Assembly: GCA_964550435.1 (NCBI GenBank)
Contig: CAZJZI010000004.1
Span: 16,161 to 80,160 of the forward strand
Direction: 5' to 3'
Source of the DNA: UBA11400 sp964550435
GTDB lineage: Bacteria; Bacteroidota; Rhodothermia; Balneolales; HLUCCA01
DNA: 64,000 bases
Under the pieces are notes generated by a model that saw only the letters and a list, made by a program, of their open reading frames with translations, was not told where the DNA came from and searched no databases. Shown piece after piece: positions 8,090-17,390 of this stretch (position 1 is its first letter; each line of letters opens with the position of its first letter). The position numbers and the translations under genes are program-made.

Positions 8090-10369
8090 ATGTCATTTTT
8101 CAGATCGAAGCTGATTGCCATCAGCTTCTTGGCCGTATTGATTGCATTACCTGCTACAATCTACGCACAAAATCCAACCTCTTATACGCTACGAGGAATC
8201 ATTACAGACTTTCAGACAGGGGAACCACTCGAATTTGCGAATGTGCAACTCGTTCGTCTGTCCACAAACCAAGAAGTTATCTCCACTTCCAATTCTAATG
8301 GTATTTACGAGTTCAGGTCGGTTTTACGCGGAAGTTATCGTCTTTCGGTTCGTTTTATCGGATACCAGAACTTCAATGACACTTTGGTAGTCGACGGTAA
8401 TATGCAATCAGTCACCCTTAATATCCGATTGCAACCAACTAGCCAGAATCTGAATGAAGTCGTTGTATCAGGAAATAAACAGCTTGATATCCAACGACCA
8501 GGTCAAGTAACCATCCGAAGCGAAGATTTTCGTCGAACTCCAACTCCAGCGGGTTCCGCCGATCTGATGGGCTACCTGCAATCCCAACCAGGTATCGTTG
8601 TAACAGGCGACCGAGGTGGTCAACTATTCGTTCGTGGAGGCCTCCCTTCCGAAAATATGGTCCTAATGGATGGCTCAATGGTATTTCAACCGTTCCACAT
8701 TATCGGATTCTTCTCCATCTTCCCCGAAGAAGTGGTGTCTAAAGCAGACCTTTTCGCAGGGGGATTCGGTCCACGATATAGCGGACGTACTTCCTCGGTC
8801 ATGGATGTGAAGTTAAAAAATGGTAACCTGTATGATCGCAAATGGTCTGCATCTTTGAGTCCGTACCTGTCATCATTATATTATGAAAGCCCAATTGAAG
8901 AGGGCAAAAGTTCGTTCTTTGTTTCTGCCCGAGGATCATTAATTGAAGAATCCAGTCAACTATACCTAAGTGAACAGCAGCCACTTAAGTTCAATAGCCA
9001 ACTCATAAAATATAGCAATGTGAGTGAGCAGGGATTTAATTGCTCGGCACACATGCTCAGAACTTACGACCGTGGTCAACTCGACTACACCAATGGATCC
9101 TATTTCAAATGGAATAACTTCGTAACCGGTGGACGCTGTTCCGGAGTTTCTCAATCATCCAATTTGTCATACTTCGAAATCAACATTGGTATTTCATATG
9201 CTTCCAATGAAGTCGGAACCGCAACTACACGCGGACGAAACTCAAGTATAATGAAGTCGCAAATGGACGTTAACTTCATGCAGAATCTAGGTTCTACTCG
9301 TCTCGATTACGGTGCTTTTGTAGCGTTTAACGAACTTAGTTACGATATAGCTGACTTGTTTGCTGGTATCACGAGTAACGAGGAAACCATGATTAGCGTT
9401 GGTCTTTATACCGCATTGAATATTCCATTGGCAAAGAACATATCTATCGATCCGGGAGTGGTGTTTACGACATATCTTGGGTATTTAAGTCCAAGTGTTG
9501 AACCACGTGTCCAAGCAACATGGTCACCTCGGGGCATACCAAACGAAAGATTGAATTTGGCGTGGGGCATGTACAAACAACCTATTGTTGGTATTGCCGA
9601 TTTTAGGGATGCTGGTACTGCATTTACAGCTTATATGCCAATTCCCGACGATAATCGTGCCCAAAGCGCTGAGCATTTCATGGCAGGTTGGCACCAACCC
9701 ATCGGTCAATTCATAAATATGAGTATCGAAGGATATTACAAGCGTATCAAAGATGTTCCGGTATCGGTCTGGAGCAGTGTTGCACGTTTTACAACAGATC
9801 TGGCATATGCCGACGGTGAAGTTTTCGGTTCTGACTTCAGATTCAATTTCAATCATCGATTCTTCTACGGAAGCATTGGTTACGGCTTTTCCTGGACCGA
9901 ATATATCACTGCCCAGGATCACTTCAACACATGGTTTGGCGAGCCAGTCAAAGAATATCATCCTCCGCAAGACCGTCGTCATCAGTTGACACTTCAAACC
10001 GGTTATGAACGAGGATTATTTAAAGCGAACATTAGCTGGGTGTATGGCTCAGGTTTCCCATTCACTCAAGCAATGGGCTTTGATTCCTTTTATCGCTTCG
10101 AACAACAGATTCCAAATGTAACAGAGAATTACGGTACGCCGCGTGTCTTAATGGAAAAAGCATTTCGTGGTCGCCTTCCAGACTTCCATCGAATGGATGT
10201 CTCCGTCCAACAGGGTATTAACTGGGGACCCGCCCGCTTGAATCTACAAGGCGGGGTCTTGAACGCCTACAACTGGAACAACATTTTCTACTACGATGTG
10301 TTCAATCAGAACAAAATCATGCAGCTTCCATTGATGCCATATCTCTCCATTAAAATCGAATCGAAATAA
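8090..10369 (+). CDS. TonB-dependent outer membrane receptor
   Basis: A 759-residue protein with a signal peptide (1-26, ending 'TIYAQ'), a carboxypeptidase-regulatory-like beta domain (about 31-115, 'GIITDFQTGEPLEFANVQLV'), a plug domain (about 122-245, 'VRGGLPSENMVLMDGSMVFQP') and a beta-barrel of about 510 residues. It should import an unidentified ligand across the outer membrane using TonB/ExbBD energy. It is followed after 2 bases by a small lipoprotein gene resembling DUF4249, a pairing common in Bacteroidota. The barrel is short for a nutrient receptor and there is no SusD partner. A weak promoter-like pair (TTTG at 7993, TAACTTTC at 8013) lies upstream. The ligand cannot be told from sequence. 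Confidence 0.9.
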   Translation: MSFFRSKLIAISFLAVLIALPATIYAQNPTSYTLRGIITDFQTGEPLEFANVQLVRLSTNQEVISTSNSNGIYEFRSVLRGSYRLSVRFIGYQNFNDTLVVDGNMQSVTLNIRLQPTSQNLNEVVVSGNKQLDIQRPGQVTIRSEDFRRTPTPAGSADLMGYLQSQPGIVVTGDRGGQLFVRGGLPSENMVLMDGSMVFQPFHIIGFFSIFPEEVVSKADLFAGGFGPRYSGRTSSVMDVKLKNGNLYDRKWSASLSPYLSSLYYESPIEEGKSSFFVSARGSLIEESSQLYLSEQQPLKFNSQLIKYSNVSEQGFNCSAHMLRTYDRGQLDYTNGSYFKWNNFVTGGRCSGVSQSSNLSYFEINIGISYASNEVGTATTRGRNSSIMKSQMDVNFMQNLGSTRLDYGAFVAFNELSYDIADLFAGITSNEETMISVGLYTALNIPLAKNISIDPGVVFTTYLGYLSPSVEPRVQATWSPRGIPNERLNLAWGMYKQPIVGIADFRDAGTAFTAYMPIPDDNRAQSAEHFMAGWHQPIGQFINMSIEGYYKRIKDVPVSVWSSVARFTTDLAYADGEVFGSDFRFNFNHRFFYGSIGYGFSWTEYITAQDHFNTWFGEPVKEYHPPQDRRHQLTLQTGYERGLFKANISWVYGSGFPFTQAMGFDSFYRFEQQIPNVTENYGTPRVLMEKAFRGRLPDFHRMDVSVQQGINWGPARLNLQGGVLNAYNWNNIFYYDVFNQNKIMQLPLMPYLSIKIESK

Positions 10370-10371
10370 CC

Positions 10372-11205
10372 ATGAACCGATTTAATACATTTATTTCCAT
10401 ATTAGTACTTGCTGGGATTGTTGCCTTTTCTGGATGTGACGACACATTTGAACCACTTCAACCAAACAATAAGTATACTTTTTCAATCTACGGTACATTA
10501 GATGTAACAGCCGACACACAGTGGGTACGTGTTATGCCAATTGGTGATCGATTGTTTAATGATACCCCGGAACCAAATGGGACTGTGGTAACATTAAAAA
10601 ACCTCGATACCAATGCGACAATTATTCTCGAGGACTCTTTATTTGTTTTTGGTGGACCTGCTTATGTGTGGAATTACTATACCACCTCCATCATTGAACC
10701 CGAAACGCGGTATGAACTCAAGGCTTCAAACCCTGATGGAAAATCGAGTTCAGCTACAATAGTGACTCCAAAAGCCCTGCAAATACCGCAAATTGGCTAT
10801 AATAGACCCGCCGAAAGAGGTGAAGTTGAAGGTGAAACAGATCAAAATTTAGTAGTGGCTGAAGTCATTTATTGGGCTCAATTTTTGGATGATATGGGTA
10901 ACTGGACTGATCATGAGAAATACGTCATATCTGTACTAAGTGGTGCCTTTGTTAACCCGATTAGAAAAGAATTTAAGCTCAATTTTGATACAAGAAATAT
11001 TCTATCCAGAAAAATGGGAATTGCATTTAATCGCATCCGAATAGACAATGTTTATGTTAGAGTTGCTGTTGCAGACACTACCTGGCCATCCTATATGGAT
11101 TTAACCGATGAAGAAGCTGTTATGCCAGATGTAGTTTCAAATGTTAATTTCGGCACTGGCTATGTAGCAACAGTGTCAAGTCATTACCTACCCGTTCCAC
11201 GATAA
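10372..11205 (+). CDS. DUF4249-like lipoprotein, partner of TonB receptor
   Basis: A 277-residue exported protein. Residues 1-22 form a lipoprotein signal peptide with a lipobox at 'FSGC' (Cys22). The mature part begins with a beta module ('YTFSIYGTLDVTADTQWVRV'), a disallowed-length second strand set around 'GTVVTLKNLDTNATIILED' and 'YELKASNPDGKSSSATI', the pattern of DUF4249 proteins, which are usually encoded right after a TonB receptor. It starts 2 bases after the receptor stop, so the two are surely co-expressed. Function is unknown; a surface or periplasmic accessory role is inferred from position. Family assignment is by pattern only. Confidence 0.6.
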   Translation: MNRFNTFISILVLAGIVAFSGCDDTFEPLQPNNKYTFSIYGTLDVTADTQWVRVMPIGDRLFNDTPEPNGTVVTLKNLDTNATIILEDSLFVFGGPAYVWNYYTTSIIEPETRYELKASNPDGKSSSATIVTPKALQIPQIGYNRPAERGEVEGETDQNLVVAEVIYWAQFLDDMGNWTDHEKYVISVLSGAFVNPIRKEFKLNFDTRNILSRKMGIAFNRIRIDNVYVRVAVADTTWPSYMDLTDEEAVMPDVVSNVNFGTGYVATVSSHYLPVPR

Positions 11206-11242
11206 TTATTAAATCTTTAGGGTTCGACAGTACTCTGAGTTG

Positions 11243-11698
11243 CTACTTCATTTTTTGAGAGGCCGCCACTGCGAGCGCATCTACTCTGTTATTGCGATCA
11301 TCGGTAGAGTGGCCTTTAACTTTTTTCCAGGTGACGGAATGTGGTTCGATTGCATCAAGCATTTCCATCCATAAATCCTGATTTTCAACCGGTTTTTTGT
11401 CTGCCTTCTTCCATCCACGTTTAATCCATCCATCGATCCATCTATCTTTGAATGCATTAATGATTAATGCACTGTCGCTGCAAATGGTAACATGACAGGG
11501 TTTGTTTAATGCCTGAAGCCCCCGGATAATGGCAGTCATTTCCATTCGATTGTTCGTTGTATTGGCTTCTCCTCCAGACAACTCCTTAGACACTCCGTTC
11601 CACTCAAGTAAAACACCCCAACCGCCCGGACCGGGATTTCCGCTGCAAGCACCATCGGTATACATTAAAACTTCGGGTTTCATCGACGATTTAGTCAT
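11243..11698 (-). CDS. rnhA: Ribonuclease HI
   Basis: A 151-residue RNase HI that degrades the RNA strand of RNA-DNA hybrids (R-loops, primers). All catalytic acids are visible: Asp in 'YTDGACSGNPGPGGWG', Glu in 'NRMEMTA', Asp in 'CSDSALI', and the C-terminal 'VKGHS' His and 'NRVDALA' Asp. I chose the ATG at 11698; a TTG at 11701 directly before it is an alternative. It begins 4 bases after the pyrF stop codon, so the pair forms an operon. Its 3' end faces the DUF4249-like gene 37 bases away without an obvious terminator. Confidence 0.95.
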   Translation of the reverse strand: MTKSSMKPEVLMYTDGACSGNPGPGGWGVLLEWNGVSKELSGGEANTTNNRMEMTAIIRGLQALNKPCHVTICSDSALIINAFKDRWIDGWIKRGWKKADKKPVENQDLWMEMLDAIEPHSVTWKKVKGHSTDDRNNRVDALAVAASQKMK

Positions 11699-11702
11699 CA
11701 AA

Positions 11703-12563
11703 TCACCTTTTTAAATTCTTTAACGCCTGCATTGTTATCGGGCCTAATGAATCGATATATGACATCGTAGCATCACGAACCATCTTCTTGAAATCCTCAT
11801 CTGTCTTTGTTTCAGTTGCATACAAAATAGCTCTGCTAACATTAACGATCGGCAGACCGTTGTGTTGACCCAATGCTTCCTGTAGCTCCAAAACGTCCCC
11901 ACCCTGAGCTCCAACGCCAGGGATAAGAAGCGTAGCATCAGAATAATGGTTGATGACTTTCTGGACTAACTCCGGACGCGTAGCACCTATAACCATTCCG
12001 GGATGGCCTGATGAAACACCGTTTCGTTTATTCAGTTCATGTGCAATGAATTCTGCCATCATTTCGAAACCGGCAAAGGGCTTCATCAAAAAATCATTAG
12101 CACCTGGATTAGAAGTTAGTGTTAGTGTAAAGATCCCTTTAGTACTATCTGTGAGAAAAGGATCAAGGGTTTCAAAACCCATTAGCGGTGATAGCGTTAC
12201 CGAATCACACTTCCATGATTTGAAAAAAGCCTCTGCATATTTAGATGCTGTGTTCCCAATATCTCCACGTTTCGCGTCTGCAATTGAAATCAGATCTTCT
12301 GGAATCCGCTGTATCACCGATTCAAAGCTTCGAATACCTTCAGATCCCAAAGCTTCAAAAAAGGCAAGATTGGGTTTGTAGGCAATAACCAGATCTTTCG
12401 TTGCATCTATAACAAGTCGACAGAACTCAGTAACAGTTGCCGAAGTGGTATTGTGTCTTCTACGAATGAACTCAGGAATTCGGGCAGGATCCGGATCTAA
12501 TCCGACACAAAGTACGGTATTTCTGGATTCAACGGCGTGATGGAGTTTTTCAGTGAATTTCAT
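11703..12563 (-). CDS. pyrF: Orotidine 5'-phosphate decarboxylase, type 2
   Basis: Converts OMP to UMP in pyrimidine synthesis. The signature 'IADAKRGDIGNTASKYA' with the catalytic Lys-Asp pair is clear, and 'CVGLDPDPARIPEF' near the N-terminus and 'LIPGVGAQGGD' near the C-terminus mark the longer PyrF subfamily 2 (about 280 residues). I chose the ATG at 12563 ('MKFTEKLHHAVESRN'), which fits family N-termini; the frame is open further upstream to 12623. It precedes rnhA in a two-gene operon. The region upstream also carries the terminator of the opposite-end TonB receptor gene on the same strand. Confidence 0.95.
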   Translation of the reverse strand: MKFTEKLHHAVESRNTVLCVGLDPDPARIPEFIRRRHNTTSATVTEFCRLVIDATKDLVIAYKPNLAFFEALGSEGIRSFESVIQRIPEDLISIADAKRGDIGNTASKYAEAFFKSWKCDSVTLSPLMGFETLDPFLTDSTKGIFTLTLTSNPGANDFLMKPFAGFEMMAEFIAHELNKRNGVSSGHPGMVIGATRPELVQKVINHYSDATLLIPGVGAQGGDVLELQEALGQHNGLPIVNVSRAILYATETKTDEDFKKMVRDATMSYIDSLGPITMQALKNLKR

Positions 12564-12631
12564 TTGGGATAAGAACTGTTGGCCCTTTAAAGTTGTCGTA
12601 AAATAGCAAGTTTGACGATTCAATCTTCATC

Positions 12632-12669
12632 AAAAAAACAAAAGCCCGAAAGACATCGTCCTTCGGGCT
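12632..12669 (-). terminator. Intrinsic terminator of the 12.7-15.5 kb TonB receptor gene
   Basis: On the minus strand AGCCCGAAGGAC pairs with GTCTTTCGGGCT, then TTTTGTTTTTTT follows. It lies 31 bases after the receptor stop codon and insulates the pyrF-rnhA pair downstream. Confidence 0.9.
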
Positions 12670-12699
12670 CTTGAATCACATATATCTACGACGAGAAAA

Positions 12700-15498
12700 T
12701 TAGAACGAATATCCTACAGTCATCAGATACAATCTGCCGATTGATGGTGTACCAGCAAATTGAACCTGATTATCGTTCAACATGTTAGTTCCCATAATCG
12801 AGAAACGCAATCCAGGGACATCCTGAACATCGAATCCTGCATTGATATCAAGACTTGAGTAGTTATCGATATTCTCATACTCGCCAGTTGCAGTATTCAG
12901 AGTTGAGTAGATGCCTGACGAAATCGGGAATCCTTCAACAAAACGGAAACGAGCGGTAAAATCAAACCCAGAATTGCGGTTGTCATAACCGAATCCAACC
13001 ATGTATTTATTCTGAGGAGCGTTAAGGAAAATATTGAAATCAGGATTTCCATCCAGATTCAACCATTTTTCTTCAGAAACATAGGAGTAGTTACCCATAA
13101 CGCGGAACTCATTGTCGATCAGGTATTCGAAGCCGGTATCAATACCCCAGTATTCGATTTCACCGAAGTTACGATAGGTCAAGATTACTGCGTTGCGATC
13201 GAAAGCTTCACGTGGAGTTACAACACCAAGCGGAAGTCCACCGATTCCAGCACCAACTTGTCCGGCGATGAATGCGGCCTGACCTTGAGCCATTTGTGGA
13301 TTCATACCCTGAGATACGAATACATTAGTCAGGTACTGTGTCAGGTATGCAGCAGCATTGGCACCACTAACAAACACGTTCGGAGTCTCTACAAGAAGTG
13401 GACCAACGAAGTTCTGCGCTTTTGTGTAGTACACGTCAGCTGACAGAAGTAATCTGTTGTCGATGATACCTTTGTAGCCGATTTCGAAGGTATTGTAGGT
13501 GGTAGGCTTGATCGCTGAGATGTCAGTTACATTAGATACAGGATCAAAACTACCAGTGTTCGTATTTAGATTAGCTAATCCCATTCCTATGGTAGCATAA
13601 TTTCCGCCGGCTGGATTGGCAGAACCAGGAATTGGAGCCTGAGCCATGGCAGGTGCCAGAGGAGCAAGTGCAGGATTAGAAGCAAACAACGCTTGAAGAG
13701 CGCTTCTCATCAGAGCCCAGGTCGCTGGATCCTGTGTATTCAATGCAAACGGAGGAGTTCCGGATGGAGCCAGGTTAGACACCCACAACGGACGACCATT
13801 AGCATCTCGCTCAAAAGTAAATCCACTACCTGGTACACCTTGAGCTCTTAGACTCAAGTTATAGAACCCACCTATTGGAATTTGTGCTGCAAGAAGATCC
13901 AGGAAGAGGTTATTAGATGAAGGAGTACTGAAAGAACGGTTGTAGGTGAAACGGAAGTTCTGATTTTGAATCGGACGAACAACCAATGCAGCTCTTGGTG
14001 AGAATACTGGATCATTCAATTTGGAGTGTTTATCTACACGGAATGAACCCAGAAGATCCACTTTTTCAGACATAGACCATTTGGTTTGTAAGTACCCACC
14101 AAACTCATTGTAAACGTCTTCATCTTCGTAACGTCCATTGATCGTTCCTTCGGTTCGTGGAGTAGTTTGGAGAAAATCCGCTCCGTATACGAAGTTGAAT
14201 TTACCCCAGTCTGCCGAATGCTGTACTTGAGCTACGGTCAGGAATGATTTGTCAATAATAGGCAGACCGGTTGGAATAATGTATGTATCACCAGAATTGG
14301 AGTTGTTTACAAATGCCTGTGCAAACCAGTTTTTGTAAAGGAATCGCATCTGAGCATAAGAGTAGGTCCAGTCAATAGCTTGTCCAGCACCCAAACCTGT
14401 AAGGTCAATGTTGCTTGAACGGTTAAATCCGGTATTTAAAATCATCGTAAAATCATCGTTGACGCGATAGTCAAATCGGGCATCAAGTCCAAGCTTCTCG
14501 ATGTCATAATCACGTACACCAATACGTGATGCAACACCTGGATCCTGAGCATTAACTGGTCTGGCAAAGTATGCACTTCGGGCATTCAACTCCTGATCAC
14601 GGTATATATTTCCCTCAGGCAACTCATACTCTTGAGCCTGTAGGAATTGACCAGAAACCTTAATACCAAATTTATCATTGAAATTATGAGCCGTACGGAA
14701 CTGGGCCTTCATGAAACTTTGCTCGCCATAGGTCACAGACACATTGGTACCAGTGGAAGTCAACGGCGACTTGGTGATCATGTGCATCACACCAGAATTT
14801 GTGTTCGGGCCATAAAGTGCTGCTCCAGGACCAAGTACCAATTCAACACTTTCAATGTCGTCATTTGTTGCTGGAATAAAGTGCATGATGTTTGCACGCA
14901 GAGAAGGTACATGTGCAATACGGTTATCAGTCAAAACCAGTAATGATCCGGAGAAAATGTTGTTAAATCCACGGGTTACTGCCGTTTGAGAAATCACACC
15001 CTGCTGTGCAATATCAACTGCCGTCAATCCTTTGATATACTCAGCCGGACTCATTGCGTTCACATTCTGAATATCACGTGGTGTAACTACCTGAATTGAA
15101 GCCGGGGCCTCCGTTACTTTTTCAGCTGCTTTAGAAGCCGAAACAACAACAGGGTTCAGACTCACACCCGGAGTCATTTCTACCGTAATGGTCGTTACAT
15201 TACCATCCGTAATTGATATTTCTGTAATCCGCACATCGACATAGCCGACATAGCTTACTCTCGCGGTATAAGTACCTGCTGAAAGATTTGAGAATGTGAA
15301 CTGACCGTCGATTCCTGAGTATGTTCCTCTTGAAACACCGGAATTATCCAACTGCAATAAAATACTGGCTCCAACTAATCGTTCACCAGTCGAATTGTCA
15401 GTCACAGATCCGGTCAATGTACCTTGAGCAAATGCTATTTGAGCAAATGCTATCAGGCAGACGAACAAAAGAAAGGCTTTGTTGATTCGGAAAATCAT
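12700..15498 (-). CDS. TonB-dependent receptor, siderophore/vitamin-type plug
   Basis: A 932-residue outer membrane receptor: signal peptide (1-25), carboxypeptidase-regulatory-like domain (27-110), plug (about 115-245) with 'VELVLGPGAALYGPNTNSGVMHMITK' features typical of siderophore, haem or cobalamin receptors rather than SusC, and a C-terminal barrel ending in aromatic 'YSF'. Two loops are unusual: residues about 535-655 and 715-760 are long and rich in Ala, Pro, Gln and Gly ('PALAPLAPAMAQAPIPG'). It is a single-gene unit with its own promoter, an overlapping 20-bp palindrome and a terminator. The palindrome at the start site suggests repression by a dimeric regulator, perhaps metal-responsive. 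The ligand is not determined. Confidence 0.9.
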   Translation of the reverse strand: MIFRINKAFLLFVCLIAFAQIAFAQGTLTGSVTDNSTGERLVGASILLQLDNSGVSRGTYSGIDGQFTFSNLSAGTYTARVSYVGYVDVRITEISITDGNVTTITVEMTPGVSLNPVVVSASKAAEKVTEAPASIQVVTPRDIQNVNAMSPAEYIKGLTAVDIAQQGVISQTAVTRGFNNIFSGSLLVLTDNRIAHVPSLRANIMHFIPATNDDIESVELVLGPGAALYGPNTNSGVMHMITKSPLTSTGTNVSVTYGEQSFMKAQFRTAHNFNDKFGIKVSGQFLQAQEYELPEGNIYRDQELNARSAYFARPVNAQDPGVASRIGVRDYDIEKLGLDARFDYRVNDDFTMILNTGFNRSSNIDLTGLGAGQAIDWTYSYAQMRFLYKNWFAQAFVNNSNSGDTYIIPTGLPIIDKSFLTVAQVQHSADWGKFNFVYGADFLQTTPRTEGTINGRYEDEDVYNEFGGYLQTKWSMSEKVDLLGSFRVDKHSKLNDPVFSPRAALVVRPIQNQNFRFTYNRSFSTPSSNNLFLDLLAAQIPIGGFYNLSLRAQGVPGSGFTFERDANGRPLWVSNLAPSGTPPFALNTQDPATWALMRSALQALFASNPALAPLAPAMAQAPIPGSANPAGGNYATIGMGLANLNTNTGSFDPVSNVTDISAIKPTTYNTFEIGYKGIIDNRLLLSADVYYTKAQNFVGPLLVETPNVFVSGANAAAYLTQYLTNVFVSQGMNPQMAQGQAAFIAGQVGAGIGGLPLGVVTPREAFDRNAVILTYRNFGEIEYWGIDTGFEYLIDNEFRVMGNYSYVSEEKWLNLDGNPDFNIFLNAPQNKYMVGFGYDNRNSGFDFTARFRFVEGFPISSGIYSTLNTATGEYENIDNYSSLDINAGFDVQDVPGLRFSIMGTNMLNDNQVQFAGTPSIGRLYLMTVGYSF

Positions 15499-15563
15499 AC
15501 GTACCCCGTAGTTAATTGATTTGTTTGTAAGTAGTTAAGCGACTTTGACGAACTTCCAGACAC

Positions 15564-15583
15564 ATATGGAAGCCCTTCCATAT
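15564..15583. promoter_or_regulatory. 20-bp perfect palindrome overlapping the TonB receptor transcription start
   Basis: ATATGGAAG-CC-CTTCCATAT is a perfect 9-bp inverted repeat with a 2-base centre. It begins three bases after the predicted -7 box of the receptor promoter, so it should cover the transcription start. This placement is that of a repressor operator. The regulator is unknown. Confidence 0.6.
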
Positions 15584-15586
15584 TCC

Positions 15587-15617
15587 GAAAAATAATTGAA
15601 ATCTTAGTGAAGTCAAA
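15587..15617 (-). promoter_or_regulatory. Bacteroidota-type promoter of the TonB receptor gene
   Basis: On the minus strand TTTG (15617-15614) is followed by 19 bases and TATTTTTC (15594-15587), which matches TTTG-N19-TAnnTTTG at all but the last base. The spacing is ideal for the Bacteroidota primary sigma factor. The start site would fall inside the adjacent palindrome. Confidence 0.6.
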
Positions 15618-15652
15618 CGAAAATAATGATTCCCTAATAAATATTCGTGATT

Positions 15653-16303
15653 CTAATAAAATGCTGTGTCTGGGAAAACCTCTTCAAAACCATGTGGTGG
15701 ACTAGCTAATGACCAGGTTTCGAAGTAAAGATATCGCTCACTTTTCATGCGTTTTCCATTGATGCTAAAGAATCTGAAATCACTAGCTATCAATGGTTTA
15801 TATGCATAAAAAAACTCTCTGTAAATATTTTTTCTTGAGTACAATTGAAGGTCGAATCCATGATGGGCACGGACCTTAAATAACACCATATCGCCTCGAT
15901 CAAGTATTTCTGTCAGTTCGCCCAGACGTTCACGAAAACTTTCGGCTGTCTCCAGGTCAGCGAACGGAGCAATTTCACCATCTGACTTCTGGATTACAAT
16001 CGCACTGCCGATTTCAGTGTTCGCCAGTGCCTCTTCAAGCGAGTCAAACCGTTGATGTTGACTCGTCACGAAAGCGGCCTCACCAATGCCTGTCTCAAAG
16101 GCTTTGAACATCCTTGGATAGTGTGAGACCGCATTAAATCCGAATTTCTGTTCTTTCATGTCAGTAGCGGACAAATAAAACTGGCTGTATGTAGGTGTCG
16201 GCTTCAGAAAATCCTCCAGTGATGAAGGTTCATGGCGTGATTTAACCGGATTTACCGGATTCAACACCATATCATGCTCAAACACTAACTTGAATAAGGT
16301 CAT
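15653..16303 (-). CDS. Unrecognised conserved-looking soluble protein
   Basis: A 216-residue protein with no signal peptide or membrane helix. Residues 72-135 have an alternating beta/alpha look ('FDSLEEALANTEIGSAIVIQKSDGEI', 'TAESFRERLGELTEILDRGDMVLFKV') and the C-terminus is rich in aromatic residues ('SERYLYFETWSLASPPHGFEEVF'). Codon use looks like its neighbours and the frame is intact, so I take it as a real gene. It starts 36 bases after the tsaD stop on the same strand and is probably transcribed with it. I do not recognise the family and propose no function. Confidence 0.6.
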   Translation of the reverse strand: MTLFKLVFEHDMVLNPVNPVKSRHEPSSLEDFLKPTPTYSQFYLSATDMKEQKFGFNAVSHYPRMFKAFETGIGEAAFVTSQHQRFDSLEEALANTEIGSAIVIQKSDGEIAPFADLETAESFRERLGELTEILDRGDMVLFKVRAHHGFDLQLYSRKNIYREFFYAYKPLIASDFRFFSINGKRMKSERYLYFETWSLASPPHGFEEVFPDTAFY

Positions 16304-16339
16304 AACTATCTACTATTCCAATCTTCTAATCTATTATAA

Positions 16340-17341
16340 TTACACATGCATGCTGGCGAACGGCTCTAGAGCCATAGAGTCAAATTGTCCGTTAAGAGCT
16401 TTAAAGTACCCGGTAACCGCGATCATGGCCGCATTATCGGTACAGTACACAGGATGTGGAATGAACAATTCCTTGCGACGTTTTCGTGCCAAAGTACTCA
16501 TTTTCTCACGCAACATACTATTTGCGGATACGCCTCCCGCCAAAACAATTGATGAAACATCGTAATTTTTCAGGGCTTTATCCACCTTTTTAACGAGGAC
16601 TTCCGTGATGGCATGACTTATGCTCGCACATAGGTCGTTTCCGTGTTTTTCAAGGTAATCTGTCCGTTCTTCGGCTGGAATCGCCTCCAAATGATACAAA
16701 ACCGAGGTTTTGAGCCCCGAAAAGCTGAATTCATAGCCTTCGTTGAGCAAAGCCTGAGGGAACTTCACGAAATTTGCGTCACCATTTCGGGCTCGTTTGT
16801 CCATTTCTGGGCCACCTGGATATGGCAGACCCAGGATTTTCGCAGTTTTGTCAAATGCCTCACCCGCTGCATCGTCGCGGGTATCACCCAATACCTCGTG
16901 ATCCAGAAATCCGCGTACTAAAACAAGACGGGTGTGTCCGCCAGACACGATTAGCGCAAGAAACGGATACTCGGGCTTCGCCTCAATGAAATTGGCATAA
17001 ATATGAGCATCAATATGATTCACGCCTATCAGCGGAATGTCCCGGCTGAGTGAAAGTCCCTTGGCGAAGCTCAATCCCACCAGCAACGCGCCCATCAGTC
17101 CAGGACCATGAGTAACGGCAACTGCGTCAATATCATCGATCGACATTCCGGCTTCGGCCAACGCCTGATCCGTGACGCTCCATATCGTTTTCTGATGCGC
17201 TCTGGAAGCCAGCTCCGGCACTACTCCCCCGAACTTCCTGTGAATCGCCTGCGAAGCAATCACATTCGATAACAGTCCACGATCGGAATACACCGCCGCT
17301 GCCGTCTCGTCGCAAGAGGATTCAATACCTAAAATGTTCAT
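16340..17341 (-). CDS. tsaD: tRNA N6-adenosine threonylcarbamoyltransferase
   Basis: The catalytic subunit (Kae1/TsaD/Gcp) that transfers threonylcarbamoyl to A37 of ANN-decoding tRNAs together with TsaB and TsaE. Seen: N-terminal 'ILGIESSCDETAAAV', 'VTHGPGLMGALLVG', the metal-binding 'HIDAHIYA' (HxxxH), 'SGGHTRLV', 'GEAFDKTAKILGLPYPGGP' and 'LAGGVSANSMLRE'. I chose the ATG at 17341, which puts the first motif at residue 2 as in the family. The longer frame to 17410 runs through a heptad repeat and is rejected. Length 333 is normal. Confidence 0.97.
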   Translation of the reverse strand: MNILGIESSCDETAAAVYSDRGLLSNVIASQAIHRKFGGVVPELASRAHQKTIWSVTDQALAEAGMSIDDIDAVAVTHGPGLMGALLVGLSFAKGLSLSRDIPLIGVNHIDAHIYANFIEAKPEYPFLALIVSGGHTRLVLVRGFLDHEVLGDTRDDAAGEAFDKTAKILGLPYPGGPEMDKRARNGDANFVKFPQALLNEGYEFSFSGLKTSVLYHLEAIPAEERTDYLEKHGNDLCASISHAITEVLVKKVDKALKNYDVSSIVLAGGVSANSMLREKMSTLARKRRKELFIPHPVYCTDNAAMIAVTGYFKALNGQFDSMALEPFASMHV

Positions 17342-17390
17342 AGACCAAAGATACAGCTTTTGGCGCTTAGATTGGAGACCATAGTGCGTA

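Noticed and set aside
12564..12642. PyrR-binding attenuator upstream of pyrF
   Set aside because: No antiterminator/terminator pair belonging to pyrF was found; the only terminator there belongs to the upstream TonB receptor gene.
15499..15652. Cobalamin or other riboswitch upstream of the TonB receptor
   Set aside because: The leader is short, the predicted start site lies at the palindrome, and no conserved riboswitch core could be recognised.
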